NCBI GenBank assembly: GCA_934555895.1 | Contig: CAKTFH010000021.1 | Coordinates: 1-40,422 of the forward strand | DNA length: 40,422 nt | From: an uncultured Muribaculaceae bacterium | GTDB lineage: Bacteria > Bacteroidota > Bacteroidia > Bacteroidales > Muribaculaceae | Direction of reading: 5' to 3' | In this document: piece by piece, positions 13,818 through 22,639 of the stretch | How positions within the stretch are numbered: the first letter of the stretch is position 1 | Layout of the letters: the number at the start of each line of letters is the position of its first letter | Position numbers and translations under genes: made by a program | Notes under the pieces: generated by a model | Told to the model about the DNA's origin: nothing | What the model saw: the letters and a program-made list of their open reading frames with translations, nothing else | Databases searched by the model: none

Positions 13818-16800
13818 TTAGTCTTTGACTTCAGCTTCTGCGGGAGCTATGCCCCACTGGCACTGGGCCAGGCGGCGGTAGTTGTTGTAGCGCCACTGGG
13901 CGTTGGCTTTTGCTGCTGCGAAGAGCTCGGCTGCCTCGGCGGGATACTGCTTGAGCACCGATGCATAGCGCACCTCACCCTTGAGGAACTCCTCGAAGGC
14001 ATCCCAGTCGGGTTCCTTGCTGTCGAGAGTGAAGGGGTTCTTGCCCTCGTTCTCGAGCGCGGGGTTGTAGCGCCAGAGCTGCCAGTAGCCGCAAGCCACG
14101 GCACGCTCTTCCTCTTTCTGCGAGTGACCCATACCGGCCTTGAGGCCGTGGTTGATACAGGGAGCGTAGGCTATGATGATCGAAGGACCGTCATAAGCCT
14201 CGGCCTCGCGGATAGCCTTGAGGGTCTGTGCGTTGTCGGCGCCCATGGCAACCTGTGCGGCGTAAACGTAGCCGTAGGTGGTGGCGATGAGGCCGAGGTC
14301 TTTCTTGCGCACGCGCTTGCCTGCGGCGGCGAACTTGGCGATGGCGCCGATAGGTGTGGCCTTCGATGCCTGGCCGCCGGTGTTGGAGTAAACCTCGGTG
14401 TCGACAACGAGCACATTCACGTTCTTACCCGAAGCGAGCACGTGGTCGAGACCGCCGAAGCCTATGTCGTAGGCGGCGCCGTCGCCGGCGATGATCCACT
14501 GCGAACGTTTCACGATGAAGTTTTTCAGAGCCACGATGCCTTTGCAGATGTCGCACGAGCAAGCTTCGCAGAGGGGCACGATGGTTTCGAAAACTTCGCG
14601 GGTGGCGGTGGCGTCGGCGCGGTTGTCGAGCCACTTCTGAGCCTGTGCCTTGATTTCATCCGAGCAGCAGTCGCACTTGGTGGCCTGCTCCATGAGGGCT
14701 GCGAGGCGCAGCTGCATCTTCTCGTTGGCGATGGTCATGCCGAGACCGAACTCGGCGAAGTCCTCGAAGAGCGAGTTGGCCCATGCGGGGCCGTGACCGC
14801 GGAAGTTGGTGGTATAGGGTGTCGAGGGCACCGAACCCGAGTAGATCGAGGAGCAGCCTGTGGCGTTGGCCACCATCTCGTGGTCGCCGAAGAGCTGCGA
14901 GATAAGTTTCACGTAGGGAGTCTCGCCGCAGCCCGAGCATGCGCCTGAGAACTCGAAGAGCGGTGTGGCGAACTGGCTGTTCTTCACGTTGGCGGCCACA
15001 TCCACGAGGTCCTGCTTCGAGGCCACGCTGGCCACGCAGTAGTCCCACTCTTTCTGCACATTGAGCTGAGTCTCGAGAGGCTTCATTTCGAGAGCCTTCA
15101 CGCCCTTCTTGCCGGGGCATACATCCACGCAGTTGCCGCAGCCGAGGCAGTCGAGCACATCGACCGACTGGATGAAGCGCATGCCGGCGAACTGCTTGCC
15201 GAGTGCGGGTATGGTGTCGCCTTCTGCGAAAGGAGCGGCCTTCATCTCGTCGGCGTCGAGCACGAACGGACGGATGGCAGCGTGAGGGCAGACATATGCG
15301 CACTTGTTGCACTGGATACAGTTTTCTTCAAGCCACTGGGGCACGAAGGCTGCCACACCACGCTTTTCGTAGGCTGCGGTGCCGTTCTCCCATGTGCCGT
15401 CGGGACGGTCGATGAAGTCGCTGACCTTGAGGAGGTCGCCGTCCTGAGCGTTGATGGGGCGCACAATCTTGTTGATGAATTCGGGAGCGTCGTCGGCTGT
15501 GGTGTCCTCTATGGTGAGTGACGACCATGCGGGGTCGACATCAAGCTGCTTGTATTCGCCTCCGCGGTCTACGGCGGCGTAGTTCTTGTCGACTACATCC
15601 TGACCCTTCTTGCCGTAGCTCTTGACGATGAATTTTTTCATCTGCTCCACGGCGAGGTCCACGGGGATAACCTCGGTGATGCGGAAGAATGCGCTCTGGA
15701 GGATGGTGTTGGTGCGGTTGCCCAGACCGATTTCCTGAGCTATCTTGGTGGCGTTGATGTAATATACGGTGATGTTGTGGTCGGCGAAATATTTCTTCAC
15801 CTTGTTGGGAAGGTTCTTGGCAAGCTCCTCGCCCTCCCAGATGGTGTTGAGCAGGAAGGTGCCGTTGTCGCGCAGGCCGCGGGTGACATCATACATGTGG
15901 AGGTAAGCCTGCACATGGCATGCCACGAAGTTGGGGGTGTTCACCAGATAGGTGGAGCGGATGGGCGCGTCGCCGAAGCGGAGGTGCGAGCATGTGAAGC
16001 CGCCCGATTTCTTCGAGTCGTAGGCGAAATATGCCTGGCAGTATTTGCTGGTGTTGTCGCCGATGATCTTGATGGAGTTCTTGTTGGCTCCCACGGTGCC
16101 GTCGGCGCCGAGGCCGTAGAACTTGGCCTCATATGTGCTCTTGTCGCCGAGGGCCACCTCTTCGGGCAGGGGCAGCGATGTGAATGTCACATCGTCGACG
16201 ATGCCTACTGTGAAGTGGTCTTTGGGCATTGGGAGAGCGAGATTCTCGAACACGCCGATGATCTGCGCGGGTGTGGTGTCTTTCGAGGCCAGACCGTAGC
16301 GGCCGCCCACGATGAGGGGAGCGTTCTCCTTGCCGTAGAAGCACTCCTTGACATCGAGCAGCAGGGGCTCGCCGTTGGCGCCGGGCTCCTTGGTGCGGTC
16401 GAGCACAGCGATGCGCTTGCAGGTTGCGGGCACGGCTGCGAGGAAATGCTTGGCCGAGAAGGGACGGTAGAGGTGCACGGCCACGAGGCCCACCTTCTCG
16501 CCTTTCTCTACGAGTGCGTCGATGGCCTCCTGGGCTGCCTGTGTGACGGAGCCCATGGCGATAATCACACGCTCTGCGTCGGGAGCGCCGTAGTAGTTGA
16601 ACAGACCGTATTTGCGGCCGGTGATTTCCGAAATCTTGTTCATGTATTCCTCCACAACTTCGGGCACTGCGTCGTAGGCCTTGTTGCAGGCCTCGCGGTG
16701 CTGGAAGAATACATCGCCGTTCTCGGCCATGCCGCGGCTCACGGGAGCCTGGGGCGAAAGGCCGCGCTGGCGGAAGCGGGCCAGAGCCTCGCGGTCGAGC

Positions 16801-17387
16801 AGGGGAGCGATCTCCTCCTGGTCGATAGCCTCGATTTTCTGAATCTCATGCGATGTGCGGAAGCCGTCGAAGAAGTTCACGAAGGGAACCGACGACTTGA
16901 TGGAAGCCAGATGAGCCACACCGGCGAGGTCCATAACCTCCTGCACAGAGCCTTCGCAGAGCATTGCGAAACCTGTCTGGCGCACCGACATCACATCCTG
17001 ATGGTCGCCGAAGATGCTTAGCGCGTGGGAGGCAAGTGTGCGTGCCGAAACATGGAAAACGCAGGGGAGTTGCTCGCCTGCGATTTTGTACATGTTGGGT
17101 ATCATCAGAAGCAGACCCTGCGATGCGGTATAGGTGGTGGTGAGGGCACCTGCCTGCAGCGAGCCGTGAACGGCGCCGGCGGCGCCACCCTCGCTCTGCA
17201 TCTCCTGCACGAGCACGGTCTCGCCGAAAATGTTCTTGCGCCCTGCAGCGGCCCACTCGTCAACGTATTCGGCCATTGTGGACGACGGTGTGATGGGGTA
17301 AATAGCCGCCACCTCGCTGAACATATACGAGATGTGTGCGGCGGCCTGGTTACCGTCACATGTCAGAAATTTTTTTTCTTTGCTCAT
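13818..17387 (-). CDS. nifJ: Pyruvate:ferredoxin (flavodoxin) oxidoreductase
   Basis: A 1189-aa single-chain enzyme of anaerobic metabolism: pyruvate + CoA + oxidised ferredoxin to acetyl-CoA + CO2 + reduced ferredoxin, in the cytoplasm. Domain order is normal. The pyruvate-binding N-terminal domain has Y-P-I-T-P-S-S-T-M-A near residues 32-41. A gamma/EKR region follows, then two 4Fe-4S clusters, C-I-Q-C-N-K-C-A-Y-V-C-P at about 690 and C-L-G-C-G-N-C-V-D-V-C-P at about 745. The TPP domain has G-A-C-S-G-C-G-E-T at about 812 and the G-D-G-A-A-Y-D-I-G-F-G-G-L-D-H segment near 965. Further Cys pairs lie at about 905-950. The ATG at 17387 is the family start. A minus-strand TAACTTCG (17483-17476, one mismatch to TAnnTTTG) may be its promoter, giving a leader of about 85 nt. 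It is divergent from phoH. Confidence 0.97.
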   Translation of the reverse strand: MSKEKKFLTCDGNQAAAHISYMFSEVAAIYPITPSSTMAEYVDEWAAAGRKNIFGETVLVQEMQSEGGAAGAVHGSLQAGALTTTYTASQGLLLMIPNMYKIAGEQLPCVFHVSARTLASHALSIFGDHQDVMSVRQTGFAMLCEGSVQEVMDLAGVAHLASIKSSVPFVNFFDGFRTSHEIQKIEAIDQEEIAPLLDREALARFRQRGLSPQAPVSRGMAENGDVFFQHREACNKAYDAVPEVVEEYMNKISEITGRKYGLFNYYGAPDAERVIIAMGSVTQAAQEAIDALVEKGEKVGLVAVHLYRPFSAKHFLAAVPATCKRIAVLDRTKEPGANGEPLLLDVKECFYGKENAPLIVGGRYGLASKDTTPAQIIGVFENLALPMPKDHFTVGIVDDVTFTSLPLPEEVALGDKSTYEAKFYGLGADGTVGANKNSIKIIGDNTSKYCQAYFAYDSKKSGGFTCSHLRFGDAPIRSTYLVNTPNFVACHVQAYLHMYDVTRGLRDNGTFLLNTIWEGEELAKNLPNKVKKYFADHNITVYYINATKIAQEIGLGNRTNTILQSAFFRITEVIPVDLAVEQMKKFIVKSYGKKGQDVVDKNYAAVDRGGEYKQLDVDPAWSSLTIEDTTADDAPEFINKIVRPINAQDGDLLKVSDFIDRPDGTWENGTAAYEKRGVAAFVPQWLEENCIQCNKCAYVCPHAAIRPFVLDADEMKAAPFAEGDTIPALGKQFAGMRFIQSVDVLDCLGCGNCVDVCPGKKGVKALEMKPLETQLNVQKEWDYCVASVASKQDLVDVAANVKNSQFATPLFEFSGACSGCGETPYVKLISQLFGDHEMVANATGCSSIYSGSVPSTPYTTNFRGHGPAWANSLFEDFAEFGLGMTIANEKMQLRLAALMEQATKCDCCSDEIKAQAQKWLDNRADATATREVFETIVPLCEACSCDICKGIVALKNFIVKRSQWIIAGDGAAYDIGFGGLDHVLASGKNVNVLVVDTEVYSNTGGQASKATPIGAIAKFAAAGKRVRKKDLGLIATTYGYVYAAQVAMGADNAQTLKAIREAEAYDGPSIIIAYAPCINHGLKAGMGHSQKEEERAVACGYWQLWRYNPALENEGKNPFTLDSKEPDWDAFEEFLKGEVRYASVLKQYPAEAAELFAAAKANAQWRYNNYRRLAQCQWGIAPAEAEVKD

Positions 17388-17620
17388 AACTATGAATTTA
17401 TGTTTTAGTTTCTGATTCAGCGTAAGCCTGAGCGATATGTCGCGGCGCCACAGGAGCGCACACATATCCAATTCGCGAAGTTACTCATTTTTTTGCGCAT
17501 AAATCTCGTTTTTCCGCTGAAATTTTCGCTACCCGCCCCGCTTTAAGTCTATTTAGTGAAGCGGAACCTTCGTTCACACACAAGCGTTATATAAATAGAA
17601 TATATCTTGAGAAAATTTGC

Positions 17621-17628
17621 TAACTTTG
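17621..17628 (+). promoter_or_regulatory. phoH-purC-menG promoter -7 box
   Basis: TAACTTTG matches TAnnTTTG and lies 36 bp upstream of the phoH ATG. No TTTG is found at the -33 distance. It would serve the three-gene rightward operon. Confidence 0.5.
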
Positions 17629-17664
17629 CATCGCGCTACAGCGCATCTGCACCAACGACATCGC

Positions 17665-18651
17665 ATGATAGAACGTATAGTGATTATCGACAGCGCCGAC
17701 CCGGTAAGTTTCTACGGCGTGAACAACTCCAATATGCAGCTCATACGCAATCTTTTCCCGAAATTGCGCATGACCGCAAGGGGCTCTGTGATAAAGGTGA
17801 TAGGTGACGATGAGGAAACCTCCGAGTTCGAGAAGAAAATCAAGGAGCTCGAGGCCTACACCGCCCGTTACAACAAGCTCACCGAGGATGTGATCCTCGA
17901 CATTATAAAGGGCCGCAAGCCGGCCGACCCGCACACCGACGATGTGATAATCTATGGCGTGAACGGCAAGCCTATCTCGGCACGTACCCCCAACCAGTAC
18001 AAGCTTGTGGAGGCCTTCCGCACCAACGACCTTACCTTCGCGCTCGGCCCTGCCGGAACCGGCAAGACCTATGTGGCCATAGCCCTGGCGGTGAAGGCGC
18101 TGAAAAACCGCGAGGTGAAGAAAATCATACTCTCACGCCCTGCGGTGGAGGCGGGTGAGAAGCTCGGCTTCCTTCCCGGTGACATGAAAGACAAGATAGA
18201 CCCATATCTCCAGCCGCTCTACGATGCTCTGGAAGATATGATTCCGGCTGTCAAGCTCAAGGAGTACATGGAGAGCAAGGTGATACAGATAGCGCCGCTG
18301 GCCTTCATGCGCGGCCGCACGCTCAACGACGCAGTGATAGTGCTCGACGAGGCGCAGAACACCACCACCCATCAGATAAAGATGTTCCTCACCCGACTGG
18401 GCATGAACGCCAAGATGATAATCACCGGCGACGCCACGCAGATAGACCTTCCACGAACAGTCACCTCGGGCCTGATGCAGGCCCTGCGCATCCTCAAGGA
18501 TGTGCCGGGCATAGGGCGCGTGGAGTTCGGCAAGAAGGATATCGTGCGCCATCAGCTCGTGCAGCGCATAGTGGAGGCCTATCAGGCTTTCGACGAGGAG
18601 CAGAAACTCATCCATGCCATGGAGGGCGGCGCAGAGCGGCAATCCGACTGA
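17665..18651 (+). CDS. PhoH-family ATPase / RNA helicase-like protein
   Basis: A 328-aa cytoplasmic P-loop ATPase of the PhoH (PhoH-like, YbeZ) family. The Walker A motif G-P-A-G-T-G-K-T is at residues 128-135 and the Walker B motif V-I-V-L-D-E-A-Q-N near 229-237, with S-R-P-A-V-E-A-G-E-K-L-G-F-L-P-G-D between them; an N-terminal KH-like region precedes the ATPase core. Family members act with the YbeY ribonuclease in ribosome or RNA metabolism; ybeY is not in this window. Start at 17665 is chosen because the -7 box at 17621-17628 places transcription start after the earlier in-frame start. purC follows after 47 bp in the same direction. Confidence 0.93.
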   Translation: MIERIVIIDSADPVSFYGVNNSNMQLIRNLFPKLRMTARGSVIKVIGDDEETSEFEKKIKELEAYTARYNKLTEDVILDIIKGRKPADPHTDDVIIYGVNGKPISARTPNQYKLVEAFRTNDLTFALGPAGTGKTYVAIALAVKALKNREVKKIILSRPAVEAGEKLGFLPGDMKDKIDPYLQPLYDALEDMIPAVKLKEYMESKVIQIAPLAFMRGRTLNDAVIVLDEAQNTTTHQIKMFLTRLGMNAKMIITGDATQIDLPRTVTSGLMQALRILKDVPGIGRVEFGKKDIVRHQLVQRIVEAYQAFDEEQKLIHAMEGGAERQSD

Positions 18652-18698
18652 CCGCCGGCATATACTCTACACAATAACCATATCACATATACCTTACA

Positions 18699-19649
18699 AT
18701 GGCAACCTTAACAAAGACCGACTTCAAATTTCCGGGCCAGACCGCAGTGTATCACGGTAAAGTGCGCGATGTCTACACCATCGACAACAACCTCATGGTG
18801 ATGGTGGCCACCGACCGCATTTCGGCTTTCGATGTGATTCTTCCCGAGGGCATCCCCTACAAGGGCCAGGTGCTAAACCAGATCGCCTCGCACTTTCTTG
18901 AGGCCACGGCTGATATTGTGCCCAACTGGCGCCTGTCGAGCCCCGATCCTATGGTGACTGTGGGCTACCGCTGCGAGGGTTTCCCCGTGGAGATGATTAT
19001 CCGCGGCTACCTCACCGGCAGCGCCTGGCGCGAGTATGCCGCAGGAGCCCGCGAGCTCTGCGGTGTGAAGCTGCCCGACGGCATGCGCGAGAACGAGCGC
19101 TTCCCCGAGCCTATCATCACCCCCACCACCAAGGCCGCAGAGGGTCACGACGAGAACATCTCGCGTGAGGAAATCATCGCCCAGGGCCTGGTGAGCGAGA
19201 AAGACTACGAGCAGATGGAGGCCTACACCCGCGCCCTCTTCGCACGCGGCACCGACATGGCCGCCGAGAAGGGCCTTATACTGGTCGACACCAAATATGA
19301 GTTCGGCAAGCGCGACGGCAAGGTGATTCTTATCGACGAAATCCACACTCCCGACTCGTCGCGCTATTTCTACGCCGACGGCTACAAGGAGCGTTTCGAG
19401 GCCGGCGAGCCCCAGCGTCAGCTCTCCAAGGAGTTCGTGCGCCAGTGGCTCATCGACCATGGCTTCATGGGCAAGGCAGGCCAGAAGGTGCCCGAGATGA
19501 CTCCCGCGTTCTGCGAGGAGGTGTCGGAGCGCTACATCGAGCTCTATGAGCACATCACCGGCAAGCGTTTCGTGAAAGCTCCCGAGGAGCACCTCGAGGA
19601 GCGCATCGCCTCGAATGTGCTTTCATGCCTCGACACCCTGAAAGCATGA
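18699..19649 (+). CDS. purC: SAICAR synthetase (purine biosynthesis)
   Basis: A 316-aa phosphoribosylaminoimidazole-succinocarboxamide synthase, which joins CAIR and aspartate with ATP to form SAICAR in de novo purine synthesis. Family features are the N-terminal K-V-R-D-V-Y glycine-loop equivalent (about 21-26), [11 protein letters not shown] (about 37-47), [12 protein letters not shown] (about 99-110) and the metal/ATP-site L-V-D-T-K-Y-E-F-G near 197-205, followed by [12 protein letters not shown]. Length matches the long form common in Bacteroidota. It lies in an operon between phoH and menG and its stop overlaps the menG start by 4 bp. Confidence 0.97.
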   Translation: MATLTKTDFKFPGQTAVYHGKVRDVYTIDNNLMVMVATDRISAFDVILPEGIPYKGQVLNQIASHFLEATADIVPNWRLSSPDPMVTVGYRCEGFPVEMIIRGYLTGSAWREYAAGARELCGVKLPDGMRENERFPEPIITPTTKAAEGHDENISREEIIAQGLVSEKDYEQMEAYTRALFARGTDMAAEKGLILVDTKYEFGKRDGKVILIDEIHTPDSSRYFYADGYKERFEAGEPQRQLSKEFVRQWLIDHGFMGKAGQKVPEMTPAFCEEVSERYIELYEHITGKRFVKAPEEHLEERIASNVLSCLDTLKA

Positions 19650-20395
19650 GCACTCAGTCGCCCGAACAGATAAAACCTTACAGCTCCACCGGCTCGAAGA
19701 CCGAGCAGGTGGAGCTTATGTTCGACAACATAGCCCCGGCTTACGATTTCATGAACCGCGCCATGACGCTCGGCATCGACCGCATGTGGCGTGCCAGGGC
19801 CGTCGGCATGATCGCCGCGCGGCAGCCGGCGGCGATTCTTGATGTCGCCACCGGCACCGGCGACCTCGCCATAGCCATGGCGCGCCGCATGCCGGATGTG
19901 CACATTACCGGCATAGACCTCTCCGGGCAGATGCTTGAGGTGGGACGCCGCAAGGTGGAGAAAGCCGGACTCGCCGGTCGCGTAGAATTCAGCCGAGCCG
20001 ACTGTCTGCATCTGCCGTTTGCCGATGGTGCGTTCTCGTGCGTGAGCGTGGCCTACGGGGTGCGTAATTTCGAGAATCTGCTTGCCGGTTATCGTGAGAT
20101 GGCGCGTGTGCTCGCTCCCGGCGGCATGCTCTGTGTGGTGGAGCTTTCAGTGCCGCAAGGGCGCTTCACAAAGCCGCTTTATAACCTCTATACACGCACG
20201 CTGATTCCTGCGGTGGGGCGTATGATTTCTTCCGATTCGCGGGCCTATAGCTATCTGCCAGAGTCGGTGGCTGCCATGCCGCAGGGGCCGCGCATGCTCG
20301 CTCTTATGGAGGAAGCCGGGCTCGAACAGCCGTCGTTGCAGCGCCTCACTTTCGGCGCCTGCACTATCTATACGGCATTGCGCCCGGCGCGCTGA
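19646..20395 (+). CDS. menG: Demethylmenaquinone methyltransferase
   Basis: A 249-aa SAM-dependent methyltransferase (UbiE/MenG family) that methylates demethylmenaquinone in the last step of menaquinone synthesis; it acts at the inner membrane surface. Visible features are family signature 1 ([13 protein letters not shown], about 32-44), SAM motif I ([10 protein letters not shown], about 66-75) and signature 2 ([14 protein letters not shown], about 154-167). The start at 19646 overlaps the purC stop (ATGA), which implies coupling; an upstream ATG at 19625 inside purC is less likely. An anaerobe using menaquinone would need this for fumarate respiration. No ubiquinone genes are seen, so the menG reading is preferred to ubiE. 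Confidence 0.93.
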   Translation: MSTQSPEQIKPYSSTGSKTEQVELMFDNIAPAYDFMNRAMTLGIDRMWRARAVGMIAARQPAAILDVATGTGDLAIAMARRMPDVHITGIDLSGQMLEVGRRKVEKAGLAGRVEFSRADCLHLPFADGAFSCVSVAYGVRNFENLLAGYREMARVLAPGGMLCVVELSVPQGRFTKPLYNLYTRTLIPAVGRMISSDSRAYSYLPESVAAMPQGPRMLALMEEAGLEQPSLQRLTFGACTIYTALRPAR

Positions 20396-20532
20396 CTCTA
20401 TCGGACACCGAAGGAGCAATTTATATTGGTCGATTCCGGCATTTTTTCACCTTTTTTGCAAGTGGAAGGCGCCAGAGGGAATGAAAAGCGACAAAATTTT
20501 GTTAAAACATGTTAAATAGGGGGGGGTATTTC

Positions 20533-20563
20533 TTGTGTATATTAACAAAAAATCGTTCCTTTG
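20533..20563 (+). promoter_or_regulatory. Promoter of the candidate small RNA
   Basis: TTG (20533-20535), a 20-bp spacer and TTCCTTTG (20556-20563) differ from the Bacteroidota consensus by one base in the -7 box. The spacing is ideal. Transcription would start near 20570. Confidence 0.45.
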
Positions 20564-20569
20564 TATGTG

Positions 20570-20640
20570 TGTTTTTCATAGTATTAGATTAAGATAAAGG
20601 TTTAAAGGAGTGAGGCCGTCGTGAGACGGCCTCATTTTTT
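20570..20640 (+). ncRNA. Candidate short RNA, about 70 nt
   Basis: A promoter-like pair lies just upstream and a 10-bp, T-tailed terminator hairpin forms its 3' end. The body (TAGTATTAGATTAAGATAAA region, 20580-20600) is AT-rich and unpaired, followed by the hairpin. A ten-codon frame, M-C-V-F-H-S-I-R-L-R, begins at 20565 but lies at or before the predicted start site. No known RNA family could be assigned by eye. Confidence 0.4.
20611..20640 (+). terminator. Intrinsic terminator 1
   Basis: A perfect 10-bp stem TGAGGCCGTC/GACGGCCTCA (20611-20620 with 20625-20634) with tetraloop GTGA is followed by six T. It may end the candidate small RNA and any menG read-through. Confidence 0.9.
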
Positions 20641-20659
20641 GTATCATTTCATGTCATAA

Positions 20660-20691
20660 CCCCCTGCTGTAGAAAGCATGGGGGCTTTTTT
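20660..20691 (+). terminator. Intrinsic terminator 2
   Basis: A nine-pair stem, CCCCC+TGCT with AGCA+GGGGG and one bulged T (20660-20668 with 20675-20684), is followed by C and six T. This second terminator lies only 19 bp after the first. Confidence 0.8.
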
Positions 20692-20700
20692 ATGCATACT

Positions 20701-21087
20701 CTAAATGCCTAGAAGGTTGCGGACCACGGTCCAGACGATTATGAGGGAAAGGATGGTCCATATGGCGGCGGGGGAGGTGAGGCGCCGGTGCAGGGTGCCG
20801 AGCCTCCGTGAGGCGGGAAATATCCAGTGCGCAAGCAACAGCAGCAGATATGCCACCACAAAGGGAAGGAAGAGGTTGTAGCTCCAGGCTTCAAGGGGAT
20901 GCCCGTCGAGCAGGGCGTGCAGCGCGCGCTGGCTGCCGCAGCCCGGGCAGTCGAAGCCTGTGAGGCGTTTCATCACACATCGGGGCATGGCGCCGAATAG
21001 GTGCGTGAGCGCTGTGTAAATTGCAATGAGGGCAGCAGTCGCTGTGATGGCGGCCGCTGCCCTCAGTATGGGTGAGGTTGTGCGCAT
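20701..21087 (-). CDS. DUF2752 membrane protein
   Basis: A 128-aa membrane protein with about three hydrophobic helices (roughly 8-30, 65-85 and 103-122). The centre has the DUF2752 signature D-C-P-G-C-G-S-Q-R-A-L-H-A-L-L-D-G (about 44-60), with two cysteines in a C-x-x-C arrangement. The family is common in Bacteroidota and its function is unknown. It is the last gene of the deoC / GYF-CD225 / DUF2752 leftward unit and starts five bases past the stop of the GYF-CD225 gene. Start at 21087 was chosen because upstream sequence in this frame is a shadow of the neighbouring gene. Confidence 0.85.
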   Translation of the reverse strand: MRTTSPILRAAAAITATAALIAIYTALTHLFGAMPRCVMKRLTGFDCPGCGSQRALHALLDGHPLEAWSYNLFLPFVVAYLLLLLAHWIFPASRRLGTLHRRLTSPAAIWTILSLIIVWTVVRNLLGI

Positions 21088-21092
21088 GCGGG

Positions 21093-21674
21093 TCAGAGGG
21101 TGAGCGCGAGCTGGAAGGGCCAGCAGACCACGCCCAGCGTTATGGCCAGTATGATGAACCACTGCGCGAGATTGCTGTAGCGGCGCGCTTTGGCGATTTC
21201 GCCGCGGTAGTAGGCGCTCTTCACCATCGCCGAGAATATGATGGCGGGTATTCCCAGAGGGATGCAGCAGAGGATGGTGGCGGCCACGCTCCAGCCCACA
21301 TAGGTGGGCGGACATGGTTCCTCAGGCTGACGGCCGATGGAGGGTGCGCCGTATGCGATGCCGGGTGCCGGGTGTGCATAGCCGGGAGGGGTCTGCTGTG
21401 CGGCTGGTCCGCATGGGGCGGGCTCGGGTTCGGAGATTATGTTTGTCTCGGTCTCCGTCACCACAGTTTCGTCAGGCTCTTCGGGAGTGCCGGCGGCTGT
21501 GGTGCCGTCGCGCTCGGCTATGAGGCGCGCGAGCTCTTCCACCTGGCTTGCGGGTACCCATTCCGAGAGGCCTTCGCGCCATACGAGGGTATCGGGAGTC
21601 ATGCCTGCGGCCACGAGCTGGGCGGCGCTGTAGGGCCCTGCATGGCGTCCGTCGACTATTATCCAGTATTCCAT
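21093..21674 (-). CDS. GYF_2 plus CD225/dispanin membrane protein
   Basis: A 193-aa protein built of three parts. Residues 1-50 are a GYF_2-type domain (Y-W-I-I-V-D-G-R-H-A-G-P-Y-S at 3-16, then T-L-V-W-R-E-G-L-S-E-W-V-P at 29-41). Residues 55-125 are a Pro/Glu-rich linker. Residues 127-193 are a CD225 (dispanin) domain with two hydrophobic segments around a conserved loop (S-A-Y-Y-R-G-E-I-A-K-A). Dispanins include the eukaryotic IFITM proteins; bacterial ones are uncharacterised membrane proteins. The GYF part probably binds a peptide, perhaps a proline-rich one. It lies 16 bp after deoC and just before the DUF2752 gene, so the two membrane proteins probably act together. Confidence 0.88.
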   Translation of the reverse strand: MEYWIIVDGRHAGPYSAAQLVAAGMTPDTLVWREGLSEWVPASQVEELARLIAERDGTTAAGTPEEPDETVVTETETNIISEPEPAPCGPAAQQTPPGYAHPAPGIAYGAPSIGRQPEEPCPPTYVGWSVAATILCCIPLGIPAIIFSAMVKSAYYRGEIAKARRYSNLAQWFIILAITLGVVCWPFQLALTL

Positions 21675-21690
21675 GATGCGACTGTGCTTA

Positions 21691-22578
21691 TCAGAAATAT
21701 TTGGTCTCGGTGCCGAGAATCTCGGTGAGGAGATTGTTGGCCAGACCGCTGGCTCCGATGCGGAAATATTCGTTGGTGAGCCACTGCTCGCCGAGCACTT
21801 CCTTCACGATAGTGTAGTAGGAAGCGGCGTCTTTGGCACTGCGCACTCCTCCGGCAGGCTTGAAGCCCACCATGCGGCCTGTGCGCTCGTGGTATTCCTT
21901 GATGCACTGGCACATCACGTAGGCTGCCTCGAGCGAGGCTCCGGGATATTCCTTGCCTGTGGAAGTTTTGATGAAGTCAGCTCCCGAATACATGGCGAGC
22001 ACCGATGCTGCCTTAATGTTGGCTGCGGTCTTGAGGGCGCCAGTCTCGAGAATCACTTTCAGACGGGCTTCGCGGCATGAGTGCTTGAGTTCGGAGATTT
22101 CGTCGCACACCTCCTCATAGTCGCCGTCGAGGAAGTTGCCGAGGTTGAGCACGATGTCGATTTCGTCGGCACCCCCTTCCACAGCCAGTGCGGTCTCGGC
22201 TACTTTGACCTCGATGAAGCTCTGCGATGAGGGGAAGCAGCCTGCCACGCAGGCTATCTCTACATCGCTCACCTCGAGCACCGAGCGCACCACTTGCGAG
22301 AAGTTGGGATACACGCATATGGCGGCCACATTGGGAAGCTCGGGATGGTCGGTCTCGAACGAGTTCACTCTCTCGGTGAAGTCGGCCACGGAGCGGGGAG
22401 AGTCGGTGCTGCGCAGAGTGGTGAGGTCTATGCAGTTGAAGAGAAAGCGATACACTTCTTTGTTCATGTTCTCGGCGAGATGCTCGTCCAGAATTTTTTC
22501 CGTTGCGGCTTTCACGGCTGCATCGTCGGCCACGACATTTGAGTCGATGATTGCCTGATGATATTTGTCTTCTGCCAT
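21691..22578 (-). CDS. deoC: Deoxyribose-phosphate aldolase
   Basis: A 295-aa class I (Schiff-base) aldolase that splits 2-deoxyribose-5-phosphate into glyceraldehyde-3-phosphate and acetaldehyde during deoxynucleoside breakdown. The catalytic lysine is Lys204 in F-I-K-T-S-T-G-K, and the second active-site lysine lies in G-F-K-P-A-G-G-V-R further on. Early parts show V-C-V-Y-P-N-F and E-I-D-I-V-L-N-L-G, both family-typical. It is longer than the E. coli enzyme owing to an N-terminal extension of about 40 residues, which is seen in other Bacteroidota. It is the first gene of the leftward unit with two membrane proteins; their link to deoC may be positional only. Confidence 0.95.
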   Translation of the reverse strand: MAEDKYHQAIIDSNVVADDAAVKAATEKILDEHLAENMNKEVYRFLFNCIDLTTLRSTDSPRSVADFTERVNSFETDHPELPNVAAICVYPNFSQVVRSVLEVSDVEIACVAGCFPSSQSFIEVKVAETALAVEGGADEIDIVLNLGNFLDGDYEEVCDEISELKHSCREARLKVILETGALKTAANIKAASVLAMYSGADFIKTSTGKEYPGASLEAAYVMCQCIKEYHERTGRMVGFKPAGGVRSAKDAASYYTIVKEVLGEQWLTNEYFRIGASGLANNLLTEILGTETKYF

Positions 22579-22639
22579 AGTGGTTGCGTGTTAATGTTTG
22601 TATTGTTTGATCCGTGTGATATACACGGGGTTGTCTCTG

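Larger units (their letters stand above)
20396..20700. other. 305-bp gene-free gap with promoter, hairpins and candidate small RNA
   Basis: Between menG and the convergent DUF2752 gene there is no credible protein gene. The left half is AT-rich with a run of eight G (20519-20526). Then come a promoter-like pair (20533-20563) and two consecutive strong terminators (20611-20640 and 20660-20691), which together suggest a short independent transcript. Confidence 0.65.

Noticed and set aside
13749..17021. Two plus-strand frames of about 400 codons over the pyruvate oxidoreductase gene
   Set aside because: Both are antisense to a clear, full-length enzyme and show the same biased composition as other shadows.
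20565..20597. Ten-codon frame as a leader peptide
   Set aside because: It begins at or before the predicted transcription start, has no ribosome binding site and is followed by no regulated gene, only by terminators.
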